From contig NZ_JAUSZM010000003.1 in NCBI RefSeq assembly GCF_030817655.1, positions 10,478,001-10,542,000 of the forward strand: DNA of 64,000 nucleotides, read 5' to 3'. Positions within the stretch are counted from its first letter, which is position 1. Every line of letters begins with the position of its first letter. The DNA is from Streptomyces sp. V4I2 (GTDB taxonomy: Bacteria > Actinomycetota > Actinomycetes > Streptomycetales > Streptomycetaceae). Below are positions 50,624 to 60,091 of the stretch, piece by piece. The notes beneath the pieces were generated by a model. That model ran no database searches. It saw only the letters and a list, made by a program, of their open reading frames with translations, and had not been told where the DNA came from. A program made the translations under genes and the position numbers.

Positions 50624-52281
50624 CCGCCATCGGCGCCCGGGGCTGGGGAATTACGTGAACTCAGCCCCGGGGAAATACGTGAACGTCCACACCGGGCCCG
50701 GAGGAGTTCGAATGAAGCCCGTCCGTACATAGCCCGCTTGAGTGTTTTCACCCGGTTCACGTGGCCTTCGACGACTCCGGAACTCCAGGGGAGGGTGAGG
50801 CCGGCGGTGACGGCGTCGAGGTCCTGGCGGAGGGAGCCGGCGAAGCCCCGCATCGGCTTCGGAGCGTCCTGCTCGGCTTGGCGGATCCACTCCAGTAGCA
50901 GGTATCCGCGCCGGTGACGGACGAGATCGGCGAACGCGCGGGCGAGGTCGCAGGCTCGGGTGATGTCCGGGCAGGCGAGCCGGACCTCCAGCAGTCGCTT
51001 GTCCTGGCTTTCGGTGAGGGTCTCGCGGGGCCGCATGATCCACGAGGTGATCTTGCGTGGGCTGGGGATGTCGGCCCGGACCGGTTCGGCGGTGCCCGCC
51101 CGCAGGGCGGCGAGGTGTTTGCGGACGACCTGGCGGCTGCCCCGGTAACCGCGTTCGCGGACCTCCAGGAACAGGCGGGTGCCGCTGACCTGGCCCTGAG
51201 TCTCGGTGAAGCGGGCGTTGAGGTACGCCTTGAACGGCTCCAGCACGCCATTCGGGCGGCGGTCGCGGGCGGAGGCCAGCAACTGGTCGAGGTCGGTGTC
51301 GCGGAAGCGGCGCACGGTCTTGCGGTCGAGATTCAGACGGCGGGCGATGGCACTGACGGTCCAGCCCTTCTCCACCAGGCGGTGGACGTCCTTATGGCGA
51401 TGGCGGGTCCGTTCGATGATCTGGGTGCCGGGTAGTTCCGGCACCGGCAGTTCCATCGGCACCGGCTCCGGAACCGGCGGCACGGTCTCCTGCTCGGCGG
51501 GTTTGCGCAGGCAGTCGCGGTGCTGATGACAGGTCTTCTCAACCGCGGCGGACACGTTCTGAAGCAAATGCCAGCGATCGGCAACTTCGAGGGCGTTGGG
51601 GGCCGCCTCTCTGACCGCCTTCGTATAGGCGGTGGCCCGGTCGCGGCAGATGATCTCCGCTCCGGGATGCTCCGTCAGCCAGGCCGCGAACGTCTCCGAG
51701 GTGCGGTCGGGCAGCACGTCCACGACCCGGCCGGCTTCGACGTCGACCAGGACGGTGCCGTAGGTGCAGCCCTTGCGGAAGGCGAACTCGTCCACTCCCA
51801 GCACCCGTGGGGCACGGTCTTGAACCGGCGGCGCCGTCAGCAGCCTGAGCAGTCGGGTCCGGCCCGCGGCCACCCGCAGGCGGCGGCACAGCCGCGCGGC
51901 AGGACGGCCGCCCAGCTCCACCGCGATGGACTGCAGCCAGCCCGTCAGCCCGGTGCTCGACCGGCGGTGCCGCTCGGTCAGACCGGCGATCTGCTCGACG
52001 AACGTTCTGCGGGAACAGCTCCTGCGGTCGCAGAAGTACCGTCGCACCCGGAGCCGGACCACGACCCGTCGGGAGCCCAACGGACGCTCGTCCAGGGCAC
52101 GTTGGTACGAGCTGTGCACGCGTCTTGCCCGCTTCCGGCAGTCCGGGCACAGGCCCGGCCGACCGGTGGACACCGCCTCCACCACCAAGGTGTCGGAGGA
52201 GTCGCTCACGCGCTCCACTCGCACACCGATTCCGGGAAACAGCACATCCTCGACCGTCTTGCTCGCCACGGCATGAAACAC
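50560..52281 (-). CDS. ISL3-family transposase, C-terminus replaced
   Basis: 573 aa from about 52281. The N-terminal zinc finger reads CPDCRKRARRVHSSYQRAL ... RRYFCDRRSCSRRTFVEQ. The DDE region is VLGVDEFAFRKG (Asp), IICRDRATAYTKAV (Asp) and SSGVVEGHVNRVKTLKRAMYGRASFELL (Glu). The last 40 residues (after LLRAR) are read from the IS21 remnant, so the 3' end and terminal repeat were lost. The upstream end at about 52345 is followed by GTTTTCAA, the same octamer that flanks the next ISL3. It may still make a near-complete protein. Confidence 0.85.
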   Translation of the reverse strand: MFHAVASKTVEDVLFPGIGVRVERVSDSSDTLVVEAVSTGRPGLCPDCRKRARRVHSSYQRALDERPLGSRRVVVRLRVRRYFCDRRSCSRRTFVEQIAGLTERHRRSSTGLTGWLQSIAVELGGRPAARLCRRLRVAAGRTRLLRLLTAPPVQDRAPRVLGVDEFAFRKGCTYGTVLVDVEAGRVVDVLPDRTSETFAAWLTEHPGAEIICRDRATAYTKAVREAAPNALEVADRWHLLQNVSAAVEKTCHQHRDCLRKPAEQETVPPVPEPVPMELPVPELPGTQIIERTRHRHKDVHRLVEKGWTVSAIARRLNLDRKTVRRFRDTDLDQLLASARDRRPNGVLEPFKAYLNARFTETQGQVSGTRLFLEVRERGYRGSRQVVRKHLAALRAGTAEPVRADIPSPRKITSWIMRPRETLTESQDKRLLEVRLACPDITRACDLARAFADLVRHRRGYLLLEWIRQAEQDAPKPMRGFAGSLRQDLDAVTAGLTLPWSSGVVEGHVNRVKTLKRAMYGRASFELLRARCGRSRISPGLSSRNSPAPGADGGYLTDGLVGLSVGFLGRLFGR

Positions 52282-53977
52282 CTTGCCGAAACGATCCGCC
52301 GTTCCGGACCCTGACCTGCGGAATCACGGAACCGCGGACAGAGCCGTTTTCAAGGTTCTGGCCGTAGTTTCGTGAAGCGCATGGTCGGGTGAGGATGCGG
52401 ATCCGGAGGAGCCGGAAGGATGCCCGGTTGTACATGCTCCTCTTGATCGTTTTCACTCTGTTCACGTTGCCCTCGACGACGCCGGAGCTCCATTCCAGGG
52501 TGAGGCCGGCGGTGACGGCTGCGAGGTCCTGGCGGAGGAAGCCGGCGAAGCCACGGACAGGTGCGGGAGCGTCCTGTTCGGCCTGGCGGATCCAGTCCAT
52601 TAGCAGGTGCCCGCGGCGGTGGGTGACCAGGTCGTGGAAGGTGCGGGGCAGGTCGCAGGCGCGGGTGATGTCCGGGCAGGCGAGCCGGACTTGGAGGAGT
52701 CGTTCGTCGTCCTTCGGACGGAGGTCTTCCCGGCGGCACATGATCCACGAGGTGATCTTCCGGGGGCTGGGGATGTCGGCGCGGACGGGTTCGGCGGTGC
52801 CGTCGCGGAGGGCGGCGAAGTGTTTGCGGATGGCCTGGACGCTGCCGCGGTAGCCCTGGGCTCGGATCTCGGTGAGGACCTGGGGTGCGGTGATGCTGCC
52901 GCCGGTGTCGGTGAAGCGGGCGGTGGCGTATGCCTTGAACGGCGCGAGGACGCCGGTGGGGCGTCGGTCGCGGGCGGAGGCGAGGAGGATGTCGAGGTTG
53001 GTGTCGCGGAAGCGGCGCACGGTCTTGCGGTCCAGGTGGAGGCGGCGGGCGATGGCGCTGATGGTCCAGCCGGCATTCACTAGTCGGTGGACGTCGGCGT
53101 GACGCTGCCGGGTCCGCTCGATGATCTGGGTGCGGGGCAGTTCGGCGGTCGGTAACTCGGTGATCGTGACGGTCGCCGTCACCGACACCTCGGTCTCCTC
53201 CTCGGCGTGTTTCCGCAGGCAGGAGCGGTGTTGGTGGCAGGTCTTCTCCACGGCCGCGCCGAGGTTTTGCAGCAGGTGCCAGCGATCTGCGACCTCCAAG
53301 GCGCCCGGAGCGGCCTCCTTGATGGCCTTGCTGTAAGCAGTGGCACGGTCCCTGCAAATGATCTCCGCGCCGGGATGCGTAGTGAGCCAGGCAGCGAAGG
53401 TGTCGCACTCGCGGTCGGGCAGGACGTCGACGACGCGGCCGGATTCGACGTCGACCAGCAGCGTGCCGTACCGCTTCCCCTTCCGGAACGCGAAGTCGTC
53501 GACGCCCAGGACGCGCGGCGCCCGTTCTGGGGCGGCCGGCTCCGTGGGCAGGCCCAGCAGCCGGGTCCGGCCCGACTTCAGCCGCAGCCGTCGGCACAGC
53601 CGTTGACCGGGATGACCACCGAGCTCGACGGCGACCGCGTGCTGCCACTGCTTCAGTCCGAGGCTGGAGCGGCGGTACCGCTCGCTGAGCTGGGCGACCT
53701 GCTCGACGAACGTCCGCCGCGTACATCGATCGCGGTCGCAGAAGAACCGCCGGACCCGTAACCGCACGGTCAGGCTCCGGCCGTTCACCGGCAGTCCGGC
53801 CAGGCCCCGCTCGTACGCCGAATGCACCCTCGATGCCTGCGAGTTGCATCCCGGACAACGTGGTGGCGGCCCGCACGCGACCGCCTCGATGACCAGCCCG
53901 TCGGCGGCCTCGGTGACGTGCGTCAACCGCACATCGAAACCGGAGAACAGAACATCAGCGAGCGATTCGACCCCCAT
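51539..53977 (-). CDS. ISL3-family transposase with no stop codon inside its element
   Basis: Starts at ATG 53977 (MGVESLADVLFSGFDVRL). The zinc finger is CPGCNSQASRVHSAYERGL ... RRFFCDRDRCTRRTFVEQ, with the catalytic regions VLGVDDFAFRKG, IICRDRATAYSKAI and SSGVVEGNVNRVKTIKRSMYNRASFRLL. The family normally ends soon after RILTRP. Here the frame stays open past the element end at 52354, through the octamer and into the neighbouring ISL3 DNA until 51539, adding some 270 foreign residues. It is about 68% similar by eye to the neighbouring transposase. Confidence 0.85.
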   Translation of the reverse strand: MGVESLADVLFSGFDVRLTHVTEAADGLVIEAVACGPPPRCPGCNSQASRVHSAYERGLAGLPVNGRSLTVRLRVRRFFCDRDRCTRRTFVEQVAQLSERYRRSSLGLKQWQHAVAVELGGHPGQRLCRRLRLKSGRTRLLGLPTEPAAPERAPRVLGVDDFAFRKGKRYGTLLVDVESGRVVDVLPDRECDTFAAWLTTHPGAEIICRDRATAYSKAIKEAAPGALEVADRWHLLQNLGAAVEKTCHQHRSCLRKHAEEETEVSVTATVTITELPTAELPRTQIIERTRQRHADVHRLVNAGWTISAIARRLHLDRKTVRRFRDTNLDILLASARDRRPTGVLAPFKAYATARFTDTGGSITAPQVLTEIRAQGYRGSVQAIRKHFAALRDGTAEPVRADIPSPRKITSWIMCRREDLRPKDDERLLQVRLACPDITRACDLPRTFHDLVTHRRGHLLMDWIRQAEQDAPAPVRGFAGFLRQDLAAVTAGLTLEWSSGVVEGNVNRVKTIKRSMYNRASFRLLRIRILTRPCASRNYGQNLENGSVRGSVIPQVRVRNGGSFRQGVSCRGEQDGRGCAVSRNRCASGARERLLRHLGGGGGVHRSAGPVPGLPEAGKTRAQLVPTCPGRASVGLPTGRGPAPGATVLLRPQELFPQNVRRADRRSDRAAPPVEHRADGLAAVHRGGAGRPSCRAAVPPPAGGRGPDPTAQAADGAAGSRPCPTGAGSGRVRLPQGLHLRHRPGRRRSRPGRGRAARPHLGDVRGLADGASRSGDHLPRPGHRLYEGGQRGGPQRPRSCRSLAFASERVRRG

Positions 53978-54053
53978 GCGCAGGATGTCCCGCAGAGGAA
54001 CGTTCCTGCATGCCGCCCCTGACCTGGGCATTCACGGAACTGCGGTCAGAACC
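52354..54053 (-). mobile_element. Complete ISL3 element with 8-bp target duplication
   Basis: Terminal repeats start GGTTCTGGCCGTAGTT (52354, plus strand) and GGTTCTGACCGCAGTT (54053, minus strand). Both ends are followed outside by GTTTTCAA (52346-52353 and 54054-54061), the 8-bp duplication expected for ISL3. The element is 1.7 kb with a single transposase. Confidence 0.9.
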
Positions 54054-54070
54054 GTTTTCAAGAATCGCTA

Positions 54071-54274
54071 TCACACCCGGGTCCGCCCGGCCCGCGGTAG
54101 CGTGACCCGGTCGACCAGCCCCTCGGTACGCAGCTTGGCCAGCCGTCGCCGGGTCTGCTCGATCCGCACCCCCGGCGCGATCACCAGGTGCATCTGCTCA
54201 GTGGTGGCCATCCGGTACTGCACCAGCACTGCCAGCGCCAGCCGGTCCCCACCGCCCACGTCCACGTCGGTCAT
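54071..54274 (-). pseudogene. Replication-relaxation-family gene, N-terminal remnant
   Basis: The frame from ATG 54274 (GAGGAGG upstream) reads LALAVLVQYRMATTEQMHLVIAPGVRIEQTRRRLAKLRTEGLVDRVTLPRAGRTRV. It matches the winged-helix start of the replication-relaxation family found on actinobacterial plasmids and integrative elements. It ends where the ISL3 element begins, so about three quarters are gone. It overlaps the stop of the MFS gene (ATGA). Confidence 0.7.
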
Positions 54275-55785
54275 CGTGGCTGCTCCCTCCTCGTACGGTG
54301 CGGCGCCGAATCCGACCTCTTGTCGATCTCCCTTGCTTTGCTGTCGGCGGGGGCTGTCGACTGGGGGAGGCTGGGCAGGAGCAGGCAGAGCGGGACAGCG
54401 GCGGCGGTCAGGGCCACGCACCACCAGAACGCGTGATCGAAGCCGTTGGCCAGGGCGGCGGGCGTGTGGGCGTCGCCGATGTTCTGCTGGAGGACGACGA
54501 TGAGGATGGCGACGCCCACTGCGCCGCCGATCTGCTGGGCGACGCGGGTGATGATGCTGGCGTCAGGGATCTCCTCGTGCTCCAGCCCTACGAAGGCGGC
54601 GCCCATGGGCGCGATCATGGCAGCGCCCAGGGCGATGCCCCGGATGAACAGGGCGGCCATGAGCAGGATTTCGCTGGTGTCGGCGGTGACGAAGGCGAAC
54701 GGCACGGTGGATGCGGCGACGAAGGCGGTGGATACGAGGGCCACCGCGCGGGGGCCGACGCGGTCCATGTACTTGCCTGCCAGGCCGCGGGCGACGAGGG
54801 CACCGAGTCCCTGGGGGATGAGCAGCAGTCCGGCGCCGAGTGGGGTTGCGCCGCGGACCTGCTGGAAGTACAGGGGAAGCAGCATCATCGAACCGAACAG
54901 GGAGATGCCGCCGAGGAAGAGCAGGGTGGAGGACGAGGCCACCGAGCGGTGTCGGAACATCCGCACGTCGACCAGTGAGCCGGTGTCACGGGCGAGCGCC
55001 CAGGCGATGAAGCTCCCGACCAGAGCAAGCCCGGCGAGCAGCGGAATGAGGACCTTGGCGGTGGCGAAGTCCGTGCTGCCGTCGACCTGGGAGAGGCCGC
55101 AGATGAGGGCTGCGGAACCCGGGCACAGCAGGAGCAGGCCGACAACGTCCAGGCGGGCACCGGGGCTGTCGGCTGCGGGCCGGTCATCGGGCAGGTTGCG
55201 CCAGGCGAGCCACGTGCCGACGAGGCAGAAGGGGATGTTGATGAAGAACAGCCATCGCCAGTCGGCCAGGTGGAGGATGAGACCGCCGAGGACCGGGCCG
55301 AGGATCGGGCCGAGCGCCGTGGGCACGGTGATGACGGCCATGACCTTGCCGATGTTGCGGCCCTTGGCGGCCTGCATGAGCAGGGTGTACATCAGCGGCA
55401 TCATGATGCCGCCGGCGAGGCCCTGGACGAGACGGAAGACGATGAGGCTCGTAACGCTCCAGGCCAGGGCGCTCAGGACCGAGCCGACCAGGAACCCGCC
55501 CAGAGCGGCGATCCACAGGCGCCGGCCGCCGATCCGTGACTGGGCCCATCCGGCGAGCGGGATGGTTATGAAGACGGCCAGCAGGTAGCCGGTACTGACC
55601 CATTGGATCGTTGACAGCGGGGCGTCGAAGTCTTTGGCCAGGCTGTTCAGGGCGACGCTGATGATGGTGGTGTCGAAGACGACACCGAGGGCGCCGACGA
55701 TGAGAGTGATCGCCATGCGCAACACGGCGGGGTCTACGCGGCCGGTATCGGCGGGGGCGGGCCCGGCCTCGTTGGATGTGCTCAC
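54271..55785 (-). CDS. MFS transporter, DHA2 (drug:H+ antiporter-2) family
   Basis: 504 aa from GTG 55785 with fourteen predicted membrane helices. Signatures are VVFDTTIISVALNSLAKDF (motif D1), GWAQSRIGGRRLWIAALGGF (motif A), FRLVQGLAGGIMMPL (motif B) and GPILGPVLGGLIL (motif C antiporter). A soluble basic tail follows. It lies divergently from a TetR gene, the usual layout for regulated drug efflux. Confidence 0.94.
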   Translation of the reverse strand: MSTSNEAGPAPADTGRVDPAVLRMAITLIVGALGVVFDTTIISVALNSLAKDFDAPLSTIQWVSTGYLLAVFITIPLAGWAQSRIGGRRLWIAALGGFLVGSVLSALAWSVTSLIVFRLVQGLAGGIMMPLMYTLLMQAAKGRNIGKVMAVITVPTALGPILGPVLGGLILHLADWRWLFFINIPFCLVGTWLAWRNLPDDRPAADSPGARLDVVGLLLLCPGSAALICGLSQVDGSTDFATAKVLIPLLAGLALVGSFIAWALARDTGSLVDVRMFRHRSVASSSTLLFLGGISLFGSMMLLPLYFQQVRGATPLGAGLLLIPQGLGALVARGLAGKYMDRVGPRAVALVSTAFVAASTVPFAFVTADTSEILLMAALFIRGIALGAAMIAPMGAAFVGLEHEEIPDASIITRVAQQIGGAVGVAILIVVLQQNIGDAHTPAALANGFDHAFWWCVALTAAAVPLCLLLPSLPQSTAPADSKAREIDKRSDSAPHRTRREQPR

Positions 55786-55828
55786 GGTCAGCGCCTTATA
55801 GGATAGAGGACTCTTTCTTACTCCCTTC

Positions 55829-55846
55829 AAGGTAAGCCGGTATCTT
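55829..55846. promoter_or_regulatory. Imperfect palindrome between TetR and MFS genes
   Basis: AAGGTAAGCCGGTATCTT has AAG-n-TA and TA-n-CTT arms. CTTTCTTA (55813-55820) and TAAGAAAG (55846-55853) form a wider inverted pair. The region is AT-richer than its surroundings, as expected for overlapping divergent promoters and a TetR operator. Confidence 0.5.
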
Positions 55847-55884
55847 AAGAAAGGCAAATCTATCTACGAGGGAAGGGGTGAGTG

Positions 55885-56454
55885 ATGACTCAGCGCCGCC
55901 GCGGTGCAGCACTGGAGAAGGCGCTCCTCGATGCGGCCTGGGAAGAGCTCGTTGACAACGGCTACGCCAGATTCACCATGGACGCCGTCGGCAAGCGCGC
56001 GGGCACCAGCCCTCCGGTGCTCTACCGACGCTGGTCTGACCGCGACCAACTCATCCGGGCAACCATCGTCCACATCCTGGCAAAGTCCCGCCCCGCCGTT
56101 CCCGACAAGGGAAGTCTGCGGGAGGACGTCCTCACACTCATGCGGGAGATCGGCACCGCTCATGTGCAGCTGGTCACCGTGATGTACGCGCACCTGGCCA
56201 GCTACTACCGGGAAACCGGAAGGAGCCCCAGCAGCCTGTTCGATCCCGTCGCGACGGGCCGCAAAGCAGCGCTCGACACCCTCTTCGACCGCGCCGTCGA
56301 CCGCGGCGAGATCAAGCCGGAGCTCCTTACCGAGCGCATCAAGACCCTCCCCTTCGTCCTGCTGCGCCACGAGATCCTCTCGACCTTCGCCCCGGTACCC
56401 GATCACGTCATCGAGGAGATTGTCGACACGATCTTCCTCCCCCTGGTGCGTTGA
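55885..56454 (+). CDS. TetR-family regulator of the MFS pump
   Basis: 189 aa. The N-terminal HTH is RRGAALEKALLDAAWEELVDNGYARFTMDAVGKRAGTSPPVLYRRWSDRDQLIRATI. The C-terminal domain is of the TetR_C_16-like kind (LREDVLTLMREIGTAHVQLVTVMYAHLASYY). GGAAGG lies 8 nt before ATG 55885; GTG 55882 is the alternative. It is divergent from the DHA2 pump and is its likely repressor. Confidence 0.92.
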   Translation: MTQRRRGAALEKALLDAAWEELVDNGYARFTMDAVGKRAGTSPPVLYRRWSDRDQLIRATIVHILAKSRPAVPDKGSLREDVLTLMREIGTAHVQLVTVMYAHLASYYRETGRSPSSLFDPVATGRKAALDTLFDRAVDRGEIKPELLTERIKTLPFVLLRHEILSTFAPVPDHVIEEIVDTIFLPLVR

Positions 56455-56519
56455 CCGCCCGCAGCAAGCCCACATTCGAGGACTTCGTGGCACCAACCTC
56501 ATGAGACAGCACAACTAGC

Positions 56520-56853
56520 GTGCTCGGGGGAGCACTGGGATACGTTTTCCAGCGCCGCACCTGGACACACCAGCACGACACGGAGCGGCGCGAGCAACAG
56601 CGCCGCCAGGCCTTCCAGGTCTTCGAGGAGATCAGCAGCCTGCTGGACAAGCGGCTCTACCGCATGCGGCTTCTGTACTGGGCAGGTGAGGCCCGCGCCG
56701 GGGGCAGAAACAACGCCGCTGTTCGTGCAGCAGCAGGTCGGGCACCGGTTTGCGTCAACCACGGCCATCTACACGGGAGTCAGCGGAGACTTCATGGACA
56801 CGATGATGCGCAAGGCTCTTGACCGGGCGTATGCCGCAGACCAGGAGATGTGA
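56520..56853 (+). pseudogene. Unknown fragment followed by the tail of a module tyrosine recombinase
   Basis: 56520-56700 reads YVFQRRTWTHQHDTERREQQRRQAFQVFEEISSLLDKRLYRMRLL, a helical piece with no recognised family. From 56719 a different frame reads LFVQQQVGHRFASTTAIYTGVSGDFMDTMMRKALDRAYAADQEM and stops at 56853. This aligns with the last 45 residues of the recombinase at 48812-49915 (FIQQQVGH, TAIYTHVSDDFMN). The rest of that gene has been deleted. Confidence 0.75.
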
Positions 56854-57188
56854 TGACTGGCAAGCTCGACTACCAGTGGCACCTGCGCACGATCATGGCA
56901 AGCCGGGGCATGCTCTCCACCACTGACCTGCGGCCCTTGTTGGCCGAGCGGGGCATCGGCCTGTCGCCGAGCCAGGTCTACCGCCTGGTGGTCGAGAAGC
57001 CGGAGCGGCTCAGCCTGAGGACGCTGGTGGCGCTGATGGACATTCTCGACTGTCGGATGGAGGAGCTCATCGAGCCTGTGGCCGCCGCCTCCCCGACGCG
57101 TCGGCGCGCTGCCGGCGACGGCGGTGGATTGGGCGTCGGGTCGTTCAGGCCCCGGCGGGCCCGCATCGTGAAGGATTCCGACGGGTGA
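56853..57188 (+). CDS. XRE-type HTH protein, second module copy
   Basis: About 111 aa from ATG 56853 (GTG 56850 overlaps the recombinase stop). TGKLDYQWHLRTIMASRGMLSTTDLRPLLAERGIGLSPSQVYRLVVEKPERLSLRTLVALMDILDCRMEELIEPV aligns along its full length with the 48450 protein, including the C-terminal RPRRARI. Its stop overlaps the next start (GTGA). Confidence 0.88.
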   Translation: MTGKLDYQWHLRTIMASRGMLSTTDLRPLLAERGIGLSPSQVYRLVVEKPERLSLRTLVALMDILDCRMEELIEPVAAASPTRRRAAGDGGGLGVGSFRPRRARIVKDSDG

Positions 57189-59763
57189 GCACGGCCGAGG
57201 AGTTGCCGGGTTATGCCGCCGATCCGGACGATGTGATCCGCCGGGCGGTGCTGAGCGCGGAGCTGGGGGCGGATGTTGTGGCGATGGCGGTGGCGCAGGT
57301 GGCACCGGACCGGACGCGGCGACGCCGTCTTGCCCGCGGCCTGCAGGAGGACCCCGGCCTGCTGACTTCTGGCCGACCGCAGGGCCCGCGCATCGCCGGG
57401 GAGCTGATCGCCGCGCTGCGGCGGGCCGGGGCCACGCGCGTGGTACCGGCCGGTTGCGGAAGCTGTGGCCGGCAGAGGCCGCTGCCCTACCTTGAAGGGG
57501 CGGTACGGATCTGCGGGACCTGCGGACACCGGCGATTCGCGCGCCAGGAGGTGTGCAGCGTCTGCGGGGTGGTCCGGTCGGTGGCCCGCCGGGACCGACA
57601 CGGGCGCAGCCAGTGCGCCCAGGGCGCCCGGCGGGATGATCCCGACCAGTACCCGGCTGCGGTCCTCGCTCACCTGGTCCGGCTGGACACGGGCCTGGAC
57701 GAAGCGACGCTGAAGGAGATCCTGCGGCAGGCAGCGCCCAAACCGTTCGCCGTCCGCAAGCTCGCCTGCGAGCTTGCGGCCATCCCCTCGCTCCTCACCG
57801 GCGGCGGCGCCCAGGGCTCGGCTCACCTCGTCACTCTCCTCGAACTCCTCAACGAGCGCGGGGCCCGCAACGCCGTGGTGCCGCCGTGTCCTTGGTGCGG
57901 ACGCATGGTGCGGCTGACGACGACCCACGGCGGACTGCGCTCCTGCTCCTGGTGCCCGCAGCGCATGCGCGTCGAACGATGCTCCGCGTGCGGCGAGGAA
58001 CGCCGCGCATACGGGCGCAGCCATAACGGGCAGCGCCTGTGCCGGTCGTGCTACGGCCGAGACCGGTCCAACCCCGAACCGTGCGCCCGATGCGGTCGTG
58101 CGGGCGAGGTCCGCCAGACCGGCGACCATGCGGGCGTGTGCTTCGCGTGCGTACGGGCCCCCGTCGCCCTGTGCTCCGTCTGCCGACGGATGACCCCGTG
58201 CTACCGCGCGGACACCGCCTCGCCCCGGTGCCCGGAGTGTTCCCACCGGCCTGAGGAGTGCAGCGGCTGCGGCCGGCGCCGACGCGTCGTCACCCGGACC
58301 GCCGAGGGCGATCCCTTGTGCCGCTCGTGCCACGTCATCGTCAAGACCTGCGCCCGGTGCGGGCACGAGACACGCGTCAGCACACGTCGAACCAGCGGCG
58401 ATCCAGTGTGCGAGCCCTGCTACCGCAACGACCCCACCCGCAGGCAGCCGTGCCCGGAGTGCGGCACGATCGCGATCCCCGCTCGCAACGGCCTGTGCGA
58501 AGCCTGCGCCGCACCCGACCGCCTGCGTGAAGCCCTCGGTGACGACCACGGCATCGTGGCCCCCGGTCTGGAACCCGTCTTCCGCGCGCTGGCCAGCGGC
58601 AAGCCGTCCTCGGTACCGGAGTGGCTGAACAGACCCGGGCGGGCAGCGCTGCCCAATCAGATCCGCGACGCCGGTGTGCCGGTCACCCACGACATGCTCG
58701 ACCAGCTCGCCCCGGCCGACCGCACCCGCCAGCTCCGCATGATCCTCGTCGCGACCCACGTGCTGCCCGAACGCGACGAGCAACTCGCCGCGCTGGAACG
58801 CTGGGTCTCCCAGTTCCTCAAGAACACCACCGATCCTGGCGAGCGCCGGCTCCTGCACGCCTTCGTCACCTGGCACTACCTACGCCGACTACGCCACAAG
58901 CACCACCCCGGCCGCCCTCTGTCGGCCTACACCGCGGCCGACGTCCGCTACTGCCTCGCCCAGTCCGCCCAGTTCCTCCACTGGCTGCGCGAGCAAGGCA
59001 CCGCGCTCACCACCTGCAGCCAGCACGACATCGACACCTGGCTCGCAGAGGGCACCGTGATGCGTTTCAAGGCCCGCAACTTCGTCCGGTGGGCCGCCCG
59101 CCACAACCACATTCGGCGCCCGATCACTTTCCCGCCGATACCCAGCGGCAGGCCATACCGGACGCTGCCCGACGACGCCGACCGCTGGCGCCTGGTCCAC
59201 CGCTTCCTGCACGACGACTCCATCACCGATGTCGACCGCGTCGCCGGCCTCTTGGTCCTCCTCTACGGCCAGCCCCTCACCAAGATTGCCAGTCTCACCA
59301 CCGGCCAGGTCCTCACCACCGACGAAGGCGTCCGTCTCGCCCTCGGCCCCATCCCATAACCGTCCCCCCACCGCTGGACCAGCTCTTGATCCACCTCGCT
59401 GAAGACCGCGACGGTGCCCTCGCGCTCGGCCGGAGCACCGACCACTCCTGGGTCCTGCCCGGCGCCCACCCGGGCCGCCACCGCAGCTCCTGCCAACTGC
59501 GCACGCGCCTCGCGTCCTACGGCCTGCCCTCCCGGCGCGGACGCAACAGCGCGCTGATCGACCTCGCAGCGCAGATGCCCCCCGCCGTCCTCAGCGAGGT
59601 CCTTGGCATCTCCATCGGAGCGGCCACTGGCTGGGCCGCCGCCGCGGGCGCCCCCAGCGCCCAGTACGCCGCCGAACTCAGCCGCCGCTCGAAGAGCGGA
59701 GACCAGCATCGGATGCTTGCGGCGACACTCTCGAAGAACGGAGGCCACGGCGTGAGTGAATAG
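57185..59763 (+). pseudogene. Zinc-ribbon recombinase-like protein, second copy, frameshifted
   Basis: The first frame (57185-59359) gives 724 aa with about sixteen C-x-x-C pairs (CGSCG, CSVCG, CPWCG, CSACG, CARCG, CSGCG, CPECG and others). It then has the recombinase-like part (HALVTWHYLRRLR-type helix, FLHWLREQGTALTTCSQHDIDTWLAEG, DRVAGLLVLLYGQPLTKIASLTTGQV). A stop appears after LALGPIP, but coding continues in the next frame (ITVPPPLDQLLIHLAEDRDG ... LGISIGAATGWAAAAGAPSAQYAAELSRR) to 59763. A one-base deletion near 59357 explains it. The same order of domains as the 806-aa protein. Confidence 0.8.
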
Positions 59764-60091
59764 GGGGCGTCCCTGTCGGCATGCAGGCAGCGAGCAGCGA
59801 GCCTGCTCATAGACCTGGATGCTGGGTTGGCCGTGTCGAACATAGGCGGGCTGAGCTTGGCCCGGTGGTCGGGGCCGCGACCTCGACCGCACGGCTGACA
59901 ATGGAGTACGGCGGCTGCTCGGCCAGGAAGCGGGCGTGGCCGCGCCGCTCGGCGATCCCCCCAGTTCTCGGCTTTGCTCGCACCGGCGACATCCCCGCCG
60001 CCTCCATGATCTCCTCGGCCGGGCACGAGGAGTGCCCCAACGCGCGGATGACACGCCTCCCGCGACCGTGATGCCTGCCCGATTCGCTATA
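59764..60091. other. Mostly gene-free; possible aldo/keto reductase scrap
   Basis: No intact gene. On the minus strand near 59890-59950 the piece FLAEQPPYSIVSRAVE resembles an aldo/keto-reductase motif, but nothing on either side supports a longer remnant. Confidence 0.35.

Noticed and set aside
50560..52281. ISL3 frame thought to be a complete, intact element
   Set aside because: Its last 40 residues read into the IS21 remnant and the second terminal repeat is not found.
54271..54274. MFS gene and the small frame after it considered a functional two-gene operon
   Set aside because: The small frame is the start of a replication-relaxation gene cut off by ISL3; the overlap is real but the product would be a fragment.
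59807..60040. 77-aa minus-strand frame taken as an aldo/keto reductase
   Set aside because: Only one short motif fits; the flanks do not, so it is mentioned only as a possible scrap.
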